Shown here piece after piece: positions 1 through 11,939 of a stretch of 64,000 nucleotides of DNA (its first letter is position 1; the number at the start of each line of letters is the position of its first letter). A model generated the notes under the pieces. That model was not told the origin of the DNA and ran no database searches. It saw nothing but the letters and a program-made list of their open reading frames with translations. The translations under genes were made by a program, and so were the position numbers. The stretch comes from Typhlomys cinereus (lineage: Eukaryota > Chordata > Mammalia > Rodentia > Platacanthomyidae), in assembly GCA_023101885.1 (NCBI GenBank), contig JALPQD010000115.1, forward strand, positions 689,953-753,952. Direction: 5' to 3'.

Positions 1-770
1 TGAAAATTTCAAGGTCACACTGCTACAGTTTTTGACTTGGAATTTCCTTAATGAAAAGTTTTGAGAAAATCAATAAAAAATGCTCTTATCAAGTTACTAA
101 TGAGAGAAATGGCCTTTTGGTTATGAAAGGAAAATGTATACTGGACTTCTACTTGACAACCAAGAGAAACTATGGGATTTTCTTTGCAGTTGTGATTGTC
201 TTTTTTTGAAGTAGTTTGTGCAGTAAAGTTATTAGAATCTGATAAGCTTCTTTGTTGCTTATGAGCAGATCCAGCATGCTGAGAGTAACAATCTAATTAT
301 CCAAACTGCTGGTATCCAAGATACTGTCTCCTAAGATTAATGTGTTTGCATTATGAGTTTCCCTCTGAGTGAGAGACAGTGGTCCTAAATAAATTGCACT
401 GAATTGCTGTAACGAACAATGAAAATAAATCAACTTCTCATGTCAAGTTTAGACTTGGTGATTTCTATTGTGCATTTAGCAAGACCATTTTTGTTGTATA
501 TTAGAATTGAAACCAGTCTACTTTGTGGAGTGTAAGAACCGTTATATTTCTTGTTGAGCTAACTTGCCGATCTCTATAAATCCAAGTCACTCGGGCAGTA
601 CATCTTTATTTTTCTATTTTTTTTTTTTTTGGAAAAAGGTTTAACTTCACTCTATGACTTTTGACTCTGTCTTCACGTAATAGAGAGGTCCTAGAGGCTG
701 TCTGTACTTGGCAGAGGTATTCTCAGACCAGCTTTGTCTTTGACATGCTAATTGAAGAATGAATTGGCAG
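1..770. other. Unique AT-rich DNA, no gene seen
   Basis: I see no repeat family, conserved ORF or RNA gene here. There is a short T-run near 615-630. The open frames are short and lack recognisable protein motifs. Confidence 0.6.
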
Positions 771-993
771 TAGGTGAAATGGTTCAGTGGGTAAATGCAC
801 TTGCTGCACATGTATAACAACCCAAGTCTTTTTGATGCCTGAGATCATGTAAGAGTGGATGGAAAGAGTTGATTGTACAAAGTTGTCCTTTTGCCTCAAC
901 ATGTGTGCTGTGGTATGCACATGTCTGTACTCACATCCACATCATGCATGCATTCATACAATCACAATAAAGTTTAAAAAACATTTAAAAAGA
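771..993 (+). repeat. B4-like tRNA-derived SINE
   Basis: The 5' part reads GAAATGGTTCAGTGGGTAAA followed by CACTTGCTGC, matching the tRNA-like head of rodent B4/RSINE elements (A-box-like TGGTTCAGTGG). The middle has the family's AGTTGTCCTTTTGCCTC stretch, and the element ends in a CA/TG-rich region and AATAAAGTTTAAAAAAC. It is diverged, so an old copy. Subfamily is inferred. Confidence 0.7.
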
Positions 994-1017
994 GAAAAGA
1001 AACACCTATCTGAAGTC

Positions 1018-1205
1018 ACTTTGCCCAGGTTCAAATCCAAACTTCTACTCATTTACTGAGGAAATTTGGGAAGTTACTTAGCATCTGGTGCTTTGCTTTT
1101 ATTGTGTACAAATTAAGATTTTACTGTAAAGGTGTAATGAAGATAAAATGAGCTGTTGCATTTGAAATGCTCAGTATCTATAGTAGTTGCTCAATAACAT
1201 TATGT
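1018..1205 (+). repeat. MIR SINE
   Basis: The order of motifs follows the mammal-wide MIR: a degenerate B-box region (GGTTCAAATCC), then GGGAAGTTACTTAGC, then a weak 'AAAATGAG' segment and a final GTTGCTCAATAACAT resembling the MIR 3' end. Heavily diverged, as expected for this ancient family. Confidence 0.6.
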
Positions 1206-1241
1206 TTGCTCTTGCCATGCAATATGATGGAAGAAGTTCTG

Positions 1242-1562
1242 TGCTATGGTTTGAATGGGGCCCCAAATTCACATGTTGAAAACCTACTATCAAATATAAT
1301 GATAGAGAACTGAATTCAAATAGATAAGTCCTCACAAAGAAATTAATATCCTTATTCTTTAGGCGGGTCTGTCACAGTGAGGCTGGGTTTGGTGGAATAT
1401 AAGTTACAATCTGATCCCATCTTGCTTTTTTTTTTTTTTGCCTTTTTCTGACCCTTCTGCATTCTGTTCTGGGATGACACTGCTGCTGGTAGCATGTTTT
1501 TGTGATTTCCCAACCTTTGGAACTATAAGCCATGTACCTTCTTGTTTATTAGAGGTTGGCTA
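1242..1562 (+). repeat. Diverged solo MaLR-type LTR
   Basis: It opens with TGCTATGGTTTGAATG followed by CCCCAAATTCACATGTTGAAA, the characteristic start of ERVL-MaLR LTRs of the MST/THE1/ORR1 type. The 3' half has CTTTGGAACTATAAGCCATG, the region that in these LTRs precedes AATAAA. Its 3' boundary is unclear, no target duplication was found, and no internal retroviral sequence is attached. The match to the MaLR start is strong; the subfamily is not resolved. Confidence 0.65.
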
Positions 1563-1569
1563 GCCCCAC

Positions 1570-1966
1570 ATATTCTAATATTGCACCAAAAATGAACATC
1601 CTACATGTCGATAAAAGATACTGAAACAAACGTGTCCCATTCCCTTGCCAGTATTAACCATAAATATTCAGTCAAAGAAGAGTGGGACCACATGAACTCT
1701 TCCCCCATTTGTGACATAATGTTGATGGGCTCAATCTTTTTAGGACTTGAGAAATGATTTGTTGTCAAAGCTCCAGCAGGTACACAGGCATGTGTTAACA
1801 CAGATAGTTTTTATTAAACTCAGTAGAACACACACACACACACACACACACGAACAACATTTCTTGGCAAGATGGAGATTCTTTCAATGGGAGAAAGAGA
1901 GTATGAAGTAGGATGATATGGAGAGAAAATTATAAAAAAATCATTATGTATATGAAAGTGTTAAAG
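1570..1966 (+). mobile_element. 5'-truncated older L1, 3' UTR end
   Basis: The 3' end has an AGAAAGAGAG-type purine stretch, then TTATGTATATGAAAGTGTTA and AAGAATAAAAAATT, the same tail seen at about 44,400, 26,850 and 48,960 in this window. Inside lies TTTATTAAACTCAG followed by a CA repeat (1829-1851), also shared with the copy near 48,450. These shared blocks support an older L1 3' UTR. The 5' boundary against the preceding LTR is approximate. Confidence 0.65.
1829..1851. repeat. (CA)n microsatellite
   Basis: About 11 uninterrupted CA units, inside the older L1 3' UTR. Confidence 0.9.
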
Positions 1967-1969
1967 AAT

Positions 1970-4430
1970 AAAAAATTAACTGTGCATCAATATGCTAAAG
2001 TACAAATAAACCATGAACATATAAATACAAACAAACGAATAAAAATCCTAGTCCTTTCACAACAATTCCAAATTTGTGTATCTAAGAAACATACTTCTCT
2101 CTGTCAAAGGAGCTCATAAGAAACAACTTGGTCCTCCTGAACAGATTATCCTCTTTGTGAGAGTGGGATAGTTAGTGGGAGGACGAGTTTGTTATAAACT
2201 ACAGATTGGTTCCCTCTTGCCCACTTGTTTATGTCCTCTCTTTGCAGTATCTGGTACATAGTAGGTCTAGTCTTTTTTTCCTTAGATCTCATGACATTTA
2301 CCTTAGGGAATTTCTATAAGAATGAAGCCAGATGTCAAGCGCAAAGTGACATGACCTACTAGTCAGGAGTATTCATTCATTATGGGGTCACAATGACCTG
2401 GGAACACATCTCAGCCTTGTGCTATTAGGTGAACTGATACTGTAATTGTGTTTTAGATCTAGATTCACTGTCTGTAAAATGAGGACATCAATGCTTCTCA
2501 TTGTAAACATTAAATGTTTCTATTAAGCTACCAATAAACAGCAGCAAACAGCAGCCCTCTGACACTCAGTTCCCATATGCCACTCTTATCTTTTGTATCA
2601 GTGACCTATTCCTTCGGCACTGAAGTGGACCTGCCATGTGGGGTATGCTTTGGAATAAGCATAGATCTCAGACTCTTCTCCTCAGTCTAACCATCCTGAA
2701 CTTCCTTAGGAGGTAACTTACCTAGAATCTAAGAAAACTCAGCCCCTCCCCAGGGGCTTCTGCACAGAGGACCACTAGAGAGCAAGGCAAGTATTTTGTT
2801 GCGGATCTCCCCTGGGGCTTGGTAACTCTATAGCTGCTGCTTCTGCCTGTGGCAATGGAGTGGAGTGCTGATGGTCTTTAGCATTCCTCATGAGAAAAAC
2901 TCAGACACTGTGACTGGTGGAGGTTTTTGTAAAGCTTGCATGCCTCGAGTGTTTGTCTGGCAATAAAACCTTGTGGGACCTGGGCATTTATTAGAACCAT
3001 TTAACAGATCAAGGCAGTGTGGGCTCTGACTTCCATTTATTGCAGATCTAAGAGGTGTCAGACATACGTGGAATAGGGAGCTGGAGCTCCAGAGACTTGT
3101 TCATAGAAAGATGTAAACAGGAGGAAAGACTCCATGGGAAATTCACCCAGTCTGTTTGATTCTCAACCCTGGGAATCCAAGCACGATGTGCACAAAGAAT
3201 GAAGATTTGCAATGACTTGCTGCATGATGAATAAGATTTGACTGAGAGAGGGGTAGCATCGACTCTAAAATAGATAGTTTGCCTACTATTTTCCTCACTT
3301 AAGAAAGCAGAGTAAAAAGTTCCAAATAGGTCAGCAACTTACAGAAACTTAGATTCATTTGTGTGACAGGGGATGTGTCCACACGACTCAAGCATGTGGC
3401 GACTGAACACTTTATTGAACTCAAATGAAGTGTTGCACAATATACAGCCAGTAGCCATAGGTGGGTATTTACATATGACTTTAGATTGATTAACTTCAGA
3501 TACCATTAGCCAATTCTGTCAGTTTGATTTCTTTCCCCAGTTTAGCCATTTCTGTCCTCATAGAAGCCGGCTATGCTGAGCCTGCTGAATCTTCACCCTT
3601 CTTGATGAAAAGAGGTTTCTTTCATTCTCAGTTCTGCAGGTGCAAGGGCACAGTGCCCGCTTGATTCTGCTCTGATGAGGAACTCATGGCAGATGGTATC
3701 ACAGTGGCAGAGGTGTGTGCAAGAGGGAGAGATTGGTAATGCATGGGTCAAACTTACTCCTTTTTAAACAACTTCTGCAAAGTTCTCTTGAGGATCTCAC
3801 TAGAAGAGTATTTCAATTCCTCTTCAGGGAAATACTCTCCATAACCTGCTTCCTATGTTTCCATACCATTCCCTAAAAGTGCCACAAAATAGACCAAACT
3901 TCCATCAGCAACCATTGAGGCATAAATCACACCCCAAACACAGTAGTCCCATAGCAGCCCCAGTTAGGAGCATTATGGATGCCCCAGTGACAGCACATGT
4001 GTCTCGCTGTTTGGGGATGGTTGAGAAATCCTTTCCTTTGACTCCAAAATAATGGATAAGGTTTGCAATTTTCTGTGAATTCATCTGAAATAACACAAGT
4101 GGGCAGCCTGACAACTTCCTCACATACTTGCAGGGATTGGCAAGCTAATGTTGATAAAGGATCTATCTACACTAAATGATCAAGAGCCATATTAAAAAAG
4201 CTGTATTAGGACTCCACATCTGGAGTCCATGAGTTCTTGCCTTTCTCTCCTCTAATAAACTCTACCTTAATCCTCAAAAAATGGTACTATTTGCAGTTTG
4301 CTATTATGTAGAGAAAAAAACTGATCAGCCTCTGAAATATACTCAGATCAAACACCTTTGCTGTTGTTGCTGTGTTTGCAGAGTGCCTTATTCAACTCTG
4401 GGCTTTTTTAGTTAAAAGACAGACCAGGAC
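1970..4430. other. Mostly unique DNA, no gene seen
   Basis: No coding signature recognised. A weak MIR-like fragment may lie at 2440-2515 (CTGTCTGTAAAATGAGGACATC). A perfect 8-bp stem with a 4-nt loop occurs at 4209-4228. The overlapping short frames near 3855-4123 on both strands have no domain. Confidence 0.5.
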
Positions 4431-4432
4431 TG

Positions 4433-4607
4433 GGGCTCTTGTTTATTTATTTTATTTTTCTAGTTTTACAAACATCTGAGTACTTATCCTTGTTTTCCTA
4501 CATCTCCCCTCCTACCATCTCCCTTCCCTTCTCATCCTAATCCATCTCACTCACTCCCACCCTCCTCTTGTCTGCTTCTATGGACCCCAGGTTCGCTCTA
4601 GTTTGTC
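4433..4607 (-). mobile_element. L1 3' end fragment (reverse strand)
   Basis: Read on the reverse strand this is a purine-rich L1 3' UTR ending in an A-rich tail (seen here as a T-rich start). Its start (TTTTTCTAGTTTTACAAACA) and its CTGCTTCTATGGACCCCAGG segment repeat in the next element, showing two copies of the same 3' end back to back. Confidence 0.65.
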
Positions 4608-5254
4608 AACCTTTTTTTTTTAATTTTCTACTTTTACAATCATATTAGTACTTATCCTTGTTTCCCTTCATCGTCTCTCTCTCCCATCCCTCCATCAATC
4701 TCTCCCTCCTGTTTGTCTGCTTCTATGGATCCAAGGTTGCCTCTGGCTTATCTACTTTTGTGAGGATTCAGGCCTCTGTGGATATCAATTTGCCTCTCTT
4801 GGGGCCACCCCACTGACAGGGGTATTTCCTTTCCCTCATCCAACTTTAGTCGCCAAGGCTTCCTCTGTATATTCCTTTTTCTCTTGAGTTCTTTGATAGT
4901 CTATGGAGGCATGTTGGTATGTCAGTCATGCAAGTCTGCTAAGAACAGGTCTCATTATAGTGAGTTCTTGGATGCAGCAGTCTTACCTTGAGTGAGATGT
5001 CTTGTGCAAAGGTGAACCTTATCATCTTTAGGTTCTTGCATTCTTACCACTCCCTCTTCTGTGTGATTCCTAAATTCTTAGGATGGGGAGATGGGGTTGG
5101 TCAGATTCTGGGTGAGTCTGTCTGAGTCACTGGTACTCTGCATTATGGGTTGGCCATTGCTATCCACATCACTGGTCTTCTATTGCCCTTCCAAAGTCTT
5201 ATTTATTAGCCTAGGATAATGGCCTCTGTTAGTTTGGTCACCTGACCATCATAA
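4608..5254 (-). mobile_element. Second L1 3' UTR fragment (reverse strand)
   Basis: A new T-rich start at 4608-4625 is followed by TTTTCTACTTTTACAATCAT and CTGCTTCTATGGATCCAAGG, homologous to the preceding element. It runs further into 3' UTR sequence on the reverse strand. A related end lies at 62,707-62,885. Its 5' end abuts the forward full-length L1. Confidence 0.6.
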
Positions 5255-5261
5255 ATTAGCA
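5255..5261 (+). repeat. Candidate target-site duplication, left
   Basis: ATTAGCA here recurs at 11,932-11,938, just after the A-rich tail of the forward L1. Seven bases is short for L1 and the left boundary is inferred, so this is tentative. Confidence 0.4.
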
Positions 5262-6119
5262 AAAGGTGCACTTTGTCTGCCTGGGACACTCGCGGTCCAG
5301 GGAAGACACACTGCTTCTCAGATAAATACCCCCAGTCCCCAGGTCTCCCGCTTGTCCCAGCTCCTCACACCAGCCAGCCGGAGCAGCACCAAGTTTGGTC
5401 TGGGTTAGGGAGGGCCACTAGGCAAAACTCCAGGTCCCAGGTGAAGTGCACCATCATCAGCACCTCTGCCCTTTCTGCCTGGTATGCTCACAGTCCAGGG
5501 AGGACACACTGCTCATCAGGATACTCAAGGTACAGGGAAGACACACTGCTCCTCAGAATTCAACAGAGTCCAAAGAAAATCCAAGCAAAGTTCTAGGAGA
5601 CAAAGGCCATACATCTGAAGTCCTCTAAAATCATCATATTACACGGGAGAGATTCTTCACATCCAGCCCAAAGACAAGTAAACCCCTTTTTTACCATTCA
5701 CTTCCTTTCAATTATTAATCACTGTAGGTTAACTTTTCCATATAGCCACCCCCAAAACATATGCAATTTCAGGGACTATACCACTAACCCTCACATATCA
5801 CCAAGGTACTAAATCATAAAAGTGCACTACCATACTAATATTCACCCCCTGTCCACTAAACCTGACTTAATTGATGTACTAACAGTCTAATAGCCTCATC
5901 TAGGAAATAACAATAACAACAGACAAGCATACCAACTCCAAGGCAAACACTAGTAATAACTAGTCAAAAGTAGTAATACCAACTAATTCAGTTCAGTCAA
6001 AAACACACAGAAACTGAAAGAAAGTCTTAAGAGATAAAACAACAATGCCCAAGTAAAGTTCAGATCCATGAGAAACAAAACCCAAGAAAACAAGTCTCCC
6101 ACCAAAAGAATACCCTATA
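5262..6119 (+). promoter_or_regulatory. L1 5' UTR with repeated units
   Basis: The motif CCAGGGAAGACACACTGCT occurs near 5297 and recurs in near-identical form near 5495 and 5533. The first two lie about 198 bp apart, resembling the tandem promoter monomers of rodent L1s; the third is a truncated unit 37 bp on. In known rodent L1s this region carries the internal promoter. Promoter activity here is inferred. A further A-rich segment precedes the ORF1 start. Confidence 0.6.
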
Positions 6120-7037
6120 ATGATAGATTCCAACCAGAACAAATTCACAGGAAATAGCCAAGAAAGCCCAACCCAAGATAACAACTTTCAAAGCATGATT
6201 ATTACCATGATCAATAATATAAAAGAGGAAATCCAGGAGGAGTTAAATAACTGCATCAACCACTTTGAAGAGGAACACAACAGACACTTGGAAGAGTTGA
6301 GAAAAACAGTTCAAGAAACAAAAATGGGCATAAAGCAGTTAAAACAGTCTCAAGCAGAGTTTAAAATTGAACTAAAAGACAAGTTATCTTCAATACAGAA
6401 CAACAGTCTCATTAGCAGAACTAATGAAGCAGAAAATAGAATTTCAGATCTTGAAGACAAAGTAGAAGTATTAACCAGCTCAATGGAAGAGGTTGTTAAT
6501 GCCAAAAAGATACTTGACAGAAACATTTAAGAGTTATGGGACACCCTGAAGAAGCCTAACATGTGTATTCATGGAATACCAGAACAAGAATCCCAAAATA
6601 CCACACCTAAGGAAAAATTTCAAATTATCATAAAGGAAAACTTACCTCATCTAAAGAATGAGAAGCCTACCCAAATACAAGAGGCATTCTGCACCCCAAA
6701 CAGATATGACCAAAATAGAAATTTGCCACGGCAAATAATAGTCAAAAAACTCCACATTCAAGACAAAGAAATGGTGCTGAGAGCTTTGAGGGAAAAACTT
6801 CAAGTCACTTTTAAAGATAAACCTATTAAAATAACAAGTGACTTCTCAATGGAAACAGTAAAAGCAAGAAGAGCTTGGAGAGATGTACTTCAAGTATTGA
6901 ATGAGCAAAAATGTCAACCCAGGCTGATATACTGGGCAAAACTATCTGTCATGATTGAGGGAGAAAGAAACATTTTCCAGCACAAAGACAACTTGAAGGC
7001 GTACATGCTACCAAACCAGGCCTTCAAAAAATGCTAG
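6120..7037 (+). pseudogene. L1 ORF1 (RNA-binding protein), one premature stop
   Basis: L1 ORF1 protein forms trimers that coat L1 RNA in the cytoplasm. Here the ATG at 6120 begins 305 codons in one frame, interrupted only by TAA at 6528-6530 (codon 137); the frame continues as ELWDTLKKPN and runs to the stop at 7035-7037. Residues about 30-135 are rich in charged heptad-like segments (KEEIQEELNN, ENRISDLEDKVEVL), the expected coiled coil. After the stop come the RRM-like and C-terminal parts (REKLQVTFKDKPIKITSDFS, KARRAWRDVLQVL). Length is close to that of rodent ORF1. A single substitution could explain the stop. Downstream ORF2 starts 118 bp later. Confidence 0.9.
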
Positions 7038-7155
7038 AAATGATACTCAAGCTTGAAGAAAAAAACAAGCATATCCAGGAGGACAGAAGGGAAGTATAAT
7101 ACACCAAAAGCTAAAAGCCAAATAATACACTTATGAAAGCCACTAAACATAAAAA

Positions 7156-10100
7156 ATGTCTGGAATTAAAAAAAAATTCTCCATTATAACATTAAATGTC
7201 AATGGAATTAATTCACAAATCAAGAGATACAGATTACAAACTTGGATTAAAAATCACAACCCATCAATCTGCTGCCTGCAGGAAACTCATCTCACCACAA
7301 AAGATAGGCACATCCTAAAAATAAAAGGCTGGTCAAAAATTCTGCAAGCTAATGGAACTAAGAAACAGGCAGGGGTAGCCATTATGCTATCAGACAAAGT
7401 GGACTTCAAACCAAAAAAAATCATAAGAGACACAGATGGATACTACATTTTAGTCACAGGTACAATTAACCAGGAAGACTTCAAAATACTGAACATATAT
7501 GTGCCTAATATGGGCTCCTCCACATTCATTAAGCAAACTCTACAGTGTCTAAAGCAAGAAATCAACCCCCAAAGGATAATTCTTTGGGATTTCAATACTG
7601 CCCCCTCAAGATGGGATAGATCAACAAGTCAAAAACTTAACAGAGACACTTTGGAACTTAATCAAACTCTTACTGAAATGGACCTTACAGATCTCTATCA
7701 AACTTTTCATCCACGCAACAAAGAATGCACATTTTTCTCAGGAGCACATGGAACTTTCCCCCAAATAGACCACATATTGGGCCACAAAACAAATCTCCAC
7801 ATATACAGGAAAGTTGAAATTCTAGCCTGTACCCTTTCAGACCACCACAGTCTAAAGCTTGACATCTGCAATGCAACAAACAATGCACTAACTCCTGGAA
7901 ACTAAACACTATGATGCTGAATGAGAATTGGATTCATGAAGAAATTATAAAGGAAATTCAAGATTTCCTAGAAGTGAACGATAATGAAAACACAACTTAC
8001 CAATATCTTTGGGACCCAGTGAAAGCTGTCCTAAGAGGTAAGTTCATAGCTCTTAATGTCAACATCAAAAAAATAGAAACATCACAAATAAATAACAATA
8101 ATGCAGCTTAAAGCTTTAGAGACACAAGAGCAATCCAATCTCAAAAGTAGTAGAAGAGAAATCAGGGGAGAAATATTGGAAATTGAGGTAAGGAAAACGA
8201 TACAGAGAATCAACCAGCTGGTTCTTTGAAATAATCAATAAGATTGATATATCCCTAGCTAAATTAACCAAAAGCAAGAGAGAACACCCAAATTAACAAA
8301 ATTAGAAATGAAAATGGAGTTATTACTACTGATACCCAAGAAATTCAGAGAATTATAACATCATATTTCAAAAAGTTATACTCTGTGAAATTTGACAATG
8401 CCAAAGAGATGGATGCATTCCTAAGTAAGCACAACTTACATAAATTGAATCAGGAAGTTTTGAATTATTTAAATAGTCCTATAACATATAAGGAAATTGA
8501 GGAAGTAATCTTGACTCTTCCCACCAAAATGGATTCAGCAAAGAGTTCTACCAGACATTTAAGGAACAAATAACACCAATACTCCTTAAACTCTTCCACC
8601 AAATAGTGAAGGAAGGAACACTACCAAATTCTATGAAGCTAATATCATCTTAATCCCAAAACCTAATAAAGATACACTTAAAAAAGAAAACCAGAGGCCA
8701 ATCTCTTTGATGAACACAGATGCAAAGATTCTCAACAAAGTCTTAGCAAATCAGAATCAAAAACATATCAAAAAGTTCATCCATGGGGATCAAGTAGGCT
8801 TTATCCCAGGCACACAAGGTTGGTTCAACATACGCAAATCAATAAATGCAATTCACCACATAAACCAGTCCAAAATTCAAGACCACATGATACTCCTGAT
8901 AGATGCAGAAAAAGCTTTTGACAAGATCCAACAGCCTTTTATGATCAAAACCCTAGAGATAGTTGGAATGGAAGGAACGTTTATCAATAAAATAAAAGCT
9001 GTATACAACAAGCCCACAGCAAGGATTATACTCAATGGGGAAAATCATGAACACTCCCTCTTCAATCAGGAACTAAACAAGGCTGGCCACTCTCACCACT
9101 TATATTCAATATTTTACTTGAAGTCTTAGCTGGAGCTATAAGACAAGAAAGGGAGATAAAAGGTATTTGAATCAGAAAGGAAGAAATCAAGTTATCTCTT
9201 TTTGCAGATGACATGATCGTATACCTGAGTGATCCCAAAAACCTCACCAGGAAACTCCTGGAACTAGTACAAGAGTTCATCAGGATGGCTGTATACAAAA
9301 TAAATGTACAAAAATCAGTGGCTTTCCTATATGCTCAGAATGAAAGAAGTGAAAAAGCCCTGAGAGAAACAATCCCATTTACTTTTAGCCCCTAAAAAAA
9401 TGAAATATCTTGGTATAAACCTAATCAAGGAAGTAAGAGACCTTTGCAATGAAAACTTTAAAAATATGAAGAAAGAAATTACAGAAGACACCAGAAGGTG
9501 GAAAGACCTCCCATGTTCCTGGATTGGCAGGATCAATATCACAAAAATAACCATCCTACCAAAGGCAATATACAGATTCAATGCTATACCAATAAAAATT
9601 CCAAAGCAATTCTTTAATGAAATTGATCAAACAATCTCAAAATTCATATGGAAGCACAAAAGACCCAAGATAGCAAAAACAATCTTGAGTAACAAAAACA
9701 CTGCTAGAGGTATCACCATACCAAAACTTAATATATACTACTAATCCATAGTTATAAAAACAGCCTGGTACTTGCTCCAAAATAGACACCCAGATATATG
9801 TCCACACAATTACAGCCATTTGATCTTTGACAAAGAGGCCCAAAAAATCCAATGGAAAAAGAACAGCATCTTCAACAAATGGTGTTGGCAAAACTGGATC
9901 TCCACATGCAGAAGATTAAAACTGGACCCTTCTTGTCACCATGTACAAAAATTAATTTCAAATGCAACAAGGACCTCAAAAATCTTAGACTATAAAAATC
10001 TTAGTTGAAAGGGTAGGCAACTTCCCTGAGCTGATTGGACTAAGCCAACAGTTCCTAAATGGAAATCCAATAGCACTCAACAGATGGGATCTTATGAAAT

Positions 10101-10747
10101 TAAAGAGCTTCTGTTCAGATAAAGAGATTGTAACTCCAGCACAAAGGCAACCCACAGAATGGGGGAAAATCCTCACTAACCACATATCTGATAGAGCTCT
10201 ATTATCCAGAGTGCACAACGAACTTAGAAAACACCACGTAAAAAATGGCCCAATTAAAAAATGGGCCTTGGCACTCAAAAGAAACTTTACCAGCAACAAA
10301 ATTGAAATGTCTCACAAATGTCTTAAAAAATGCTCCACATCCTTAGCCATCAGGGAAATGCAGATCAAAACCTCCCTGAGATATCATCTCACCCTGGTCA
10401 GCATGGCAAAAATCCACAATACAAACAACACCAAATGCTGGAGAGGATGTGGTGAGAAGGGAACTCTCCTACATTGCTGGTGGGAATGCACACTTATATA
10501 ACCACTCTGATGAGCAGTCTGGCGATTCTTAAAGAAGTTAAAGATTGAAATGCCATATGACCCTGCTATTCCACTTTTGAGAATAACCCTCCATACAGCA
10601 AAAATTCACCTCAATGGCACAAACACGATCATGTTCATAGCAGCACTGTTTACAATAGAAAAGTCATGGAATCAACCCAAATGCTTAACAGTGGAAAATG
10701 TGGTATATTTACACAATGGAATACTACTCAGCCATCAAAAAAGATGA
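7156..10747 (+). pseudogene. L1 ORF2 (endonuclease and reverse transcriptase), frameshifted
   Basis: ORF2 nicks DNA and reverse transcribes L1 RNA. The first 249 codons (7156-7905) carry an APE-type endonuclease: N14 in LNVNG, E43 in QETHL, the D/N pair in LWDFNTAPS (first residue W where G is usual), IDHI, and the SDHH catalytic end. A frameshift just before 7905 moves the reading to the frame of 7911-8111; more shifts follow near 8110, 8230, 8570 and 9060. A short loss near 8535-8545 removes the usual glycine- and proline-rich finger motif. The reverse transcriptase centre FADD is at 9201-9212. Stops lie near 9394 and 9742. The C-terminal cysteine motif CWRGCGEKGTLLHCWWEC lies near 10,435-10,490. 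The last recognisable part ends near 10,747. Confidence 0.92.
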
Positions 10748-11931
10748 ATTAATGAAATTTGCCAGGAAATGAATGGAATTAGATAAAATTATATTGAGTG
10801 AAGTATCCCTGACACAGAAAATTAAGCACCATATGTACTCCCTAATAGGTGGATCCTAGTACCAAGCCCACATAGTGACATACTCAAAGATAAATCTCTG
10901 TAATATCTACAGTAAGCACAAAGATTATAAACAGGAGAGAAGGGGAAGGAGGGCCCCGCCAGAAACAAGGAGAGAGGAGATCATGCAATAGCAGAGAAAA
11001 TAGGTCACCATCAAGTACTGCAAGCAAGTAGTGAGACATCTGGTTAAGCTCACAGACTTTCCTTTTTGGTCACTTGCAGCTGAGGTGGTTTGATCTCACC
11101 AGTCAGGGAGGGCATAGAGTCTGGCAGATAGATGGTAACCATCCTGCAAATGGGAGACTGACCCCCCCCTCACCGTGGTCTCCTACTCTTATTTCATCTA
11201 CCTTTGAATCTACTCTTACAGTAAAACTCTATTTTAACATCCTTTTATCTCTGACTAGGAGGTGACATCCAATACCCATCAGGATGGAGCCAAGGGCAGT
11301 GCAGGAACAGCAAAACTGAAAAAAAAAAAACCCAACAAACCATAATTCAGAACATCAGAGACCCTACATTAATCACCTGGAACCAGGCCAGCCTAATTCC
11401 TCCCCATCCTAAAACTCAGGGAAATTTGTGGAAGAGGAGGTGGTAAGATTGTAAGAGCCTAAAGATGGGGAGGAGCAACGATATACAAGATACTCCACAC
11501 ACGTTAGTGCCAAAGTAATTATAATAGGACTTTGCATGACCTGCGCAATGACCTACATGTCATTCACCTCCCAAAGTCTAGCATAGATCACAGGTACTAG
11601 GATCCTCAGAAGCAAGGAATTAACAGCCACAATAGTGTTCCTATACTAGAGGGGAACACAAGAAAGAGCTCTAGGCAATGCTACTGAGTCCTTACACCTC
11701 ATCAGAGAGGAGGACCCAGAGGGAAGTTTGGCATTCACACTAAAGGATACTTCAGGAATGGAGGGTGGAAGGGGGCATTGGGAGAAAGGGAGGGAGGCGG
11801 AAAAGAAAGGGGAAAAGGGAGGAGGGAGCAAGGGGTCCAGGTGGGATGGAGGAAGGGAGGGGACCGGAGTCTTTATTAAGTTTGTATGAGTGGAAAAATA
11901 AATAAATAAATTTAAAAAAAGAAAAAGGTAT
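10748..11931 (+). repeat. L1 3' UTR and A-rich tail
   Basis: No ORF2-like reading continues past about 10,750. The region contains the segment shared with the truncated copies (GGGGAACACA at about 11,652) and a dense G/A tract at 11,755-11,870, then TATTAAGTTTGTATGAG and an AATAAATAAATAAA tail. The purine tract is typical of L1 3' UTRs and could form G-quadruplexes; that is inference. Confidence 0.85.
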
Positions 11932-11939
11932 ATTAGCAG

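Larger units (their letters stand above)
5262..11931 (+). mobile_element. Near full-length L1 retrotransposon
   Basis: A forward L1 of about 6.7 kb with all parts in order: 5' UTR with repeated units (5262-6119), ORF1 (6120-7037), ORF2 (7156 to about 10,750), a 3' UTR (about 10,750-11,880) containing a G-rich purine tract at 11,755-11,870, and an A-rich tail. L1 copies itself by nicking target DNA with the ORF2 endonuclease and reverse transcribing its RNA at the nick. This copy has one stop in ORF1 and several frameshifts in ORF2, so it cannot encode its own machinery. It is the longest L1 in the window, and 3' UTR blocks here are shared with the truncated copies at 21.7, 30.9-35.2, 54.8, 59.0, 60.9 and 63.4 kb. 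Confidence 0.92.

Noticed and set aside
2932..2945. AAGCTTGCATGCCT matches a cloning-vector polylinker start
   Set aside because: Only 14 nt match; the next bases differ and the flanks are ordinary AT-rich mammalian DNA, so vector contamination is not supported.
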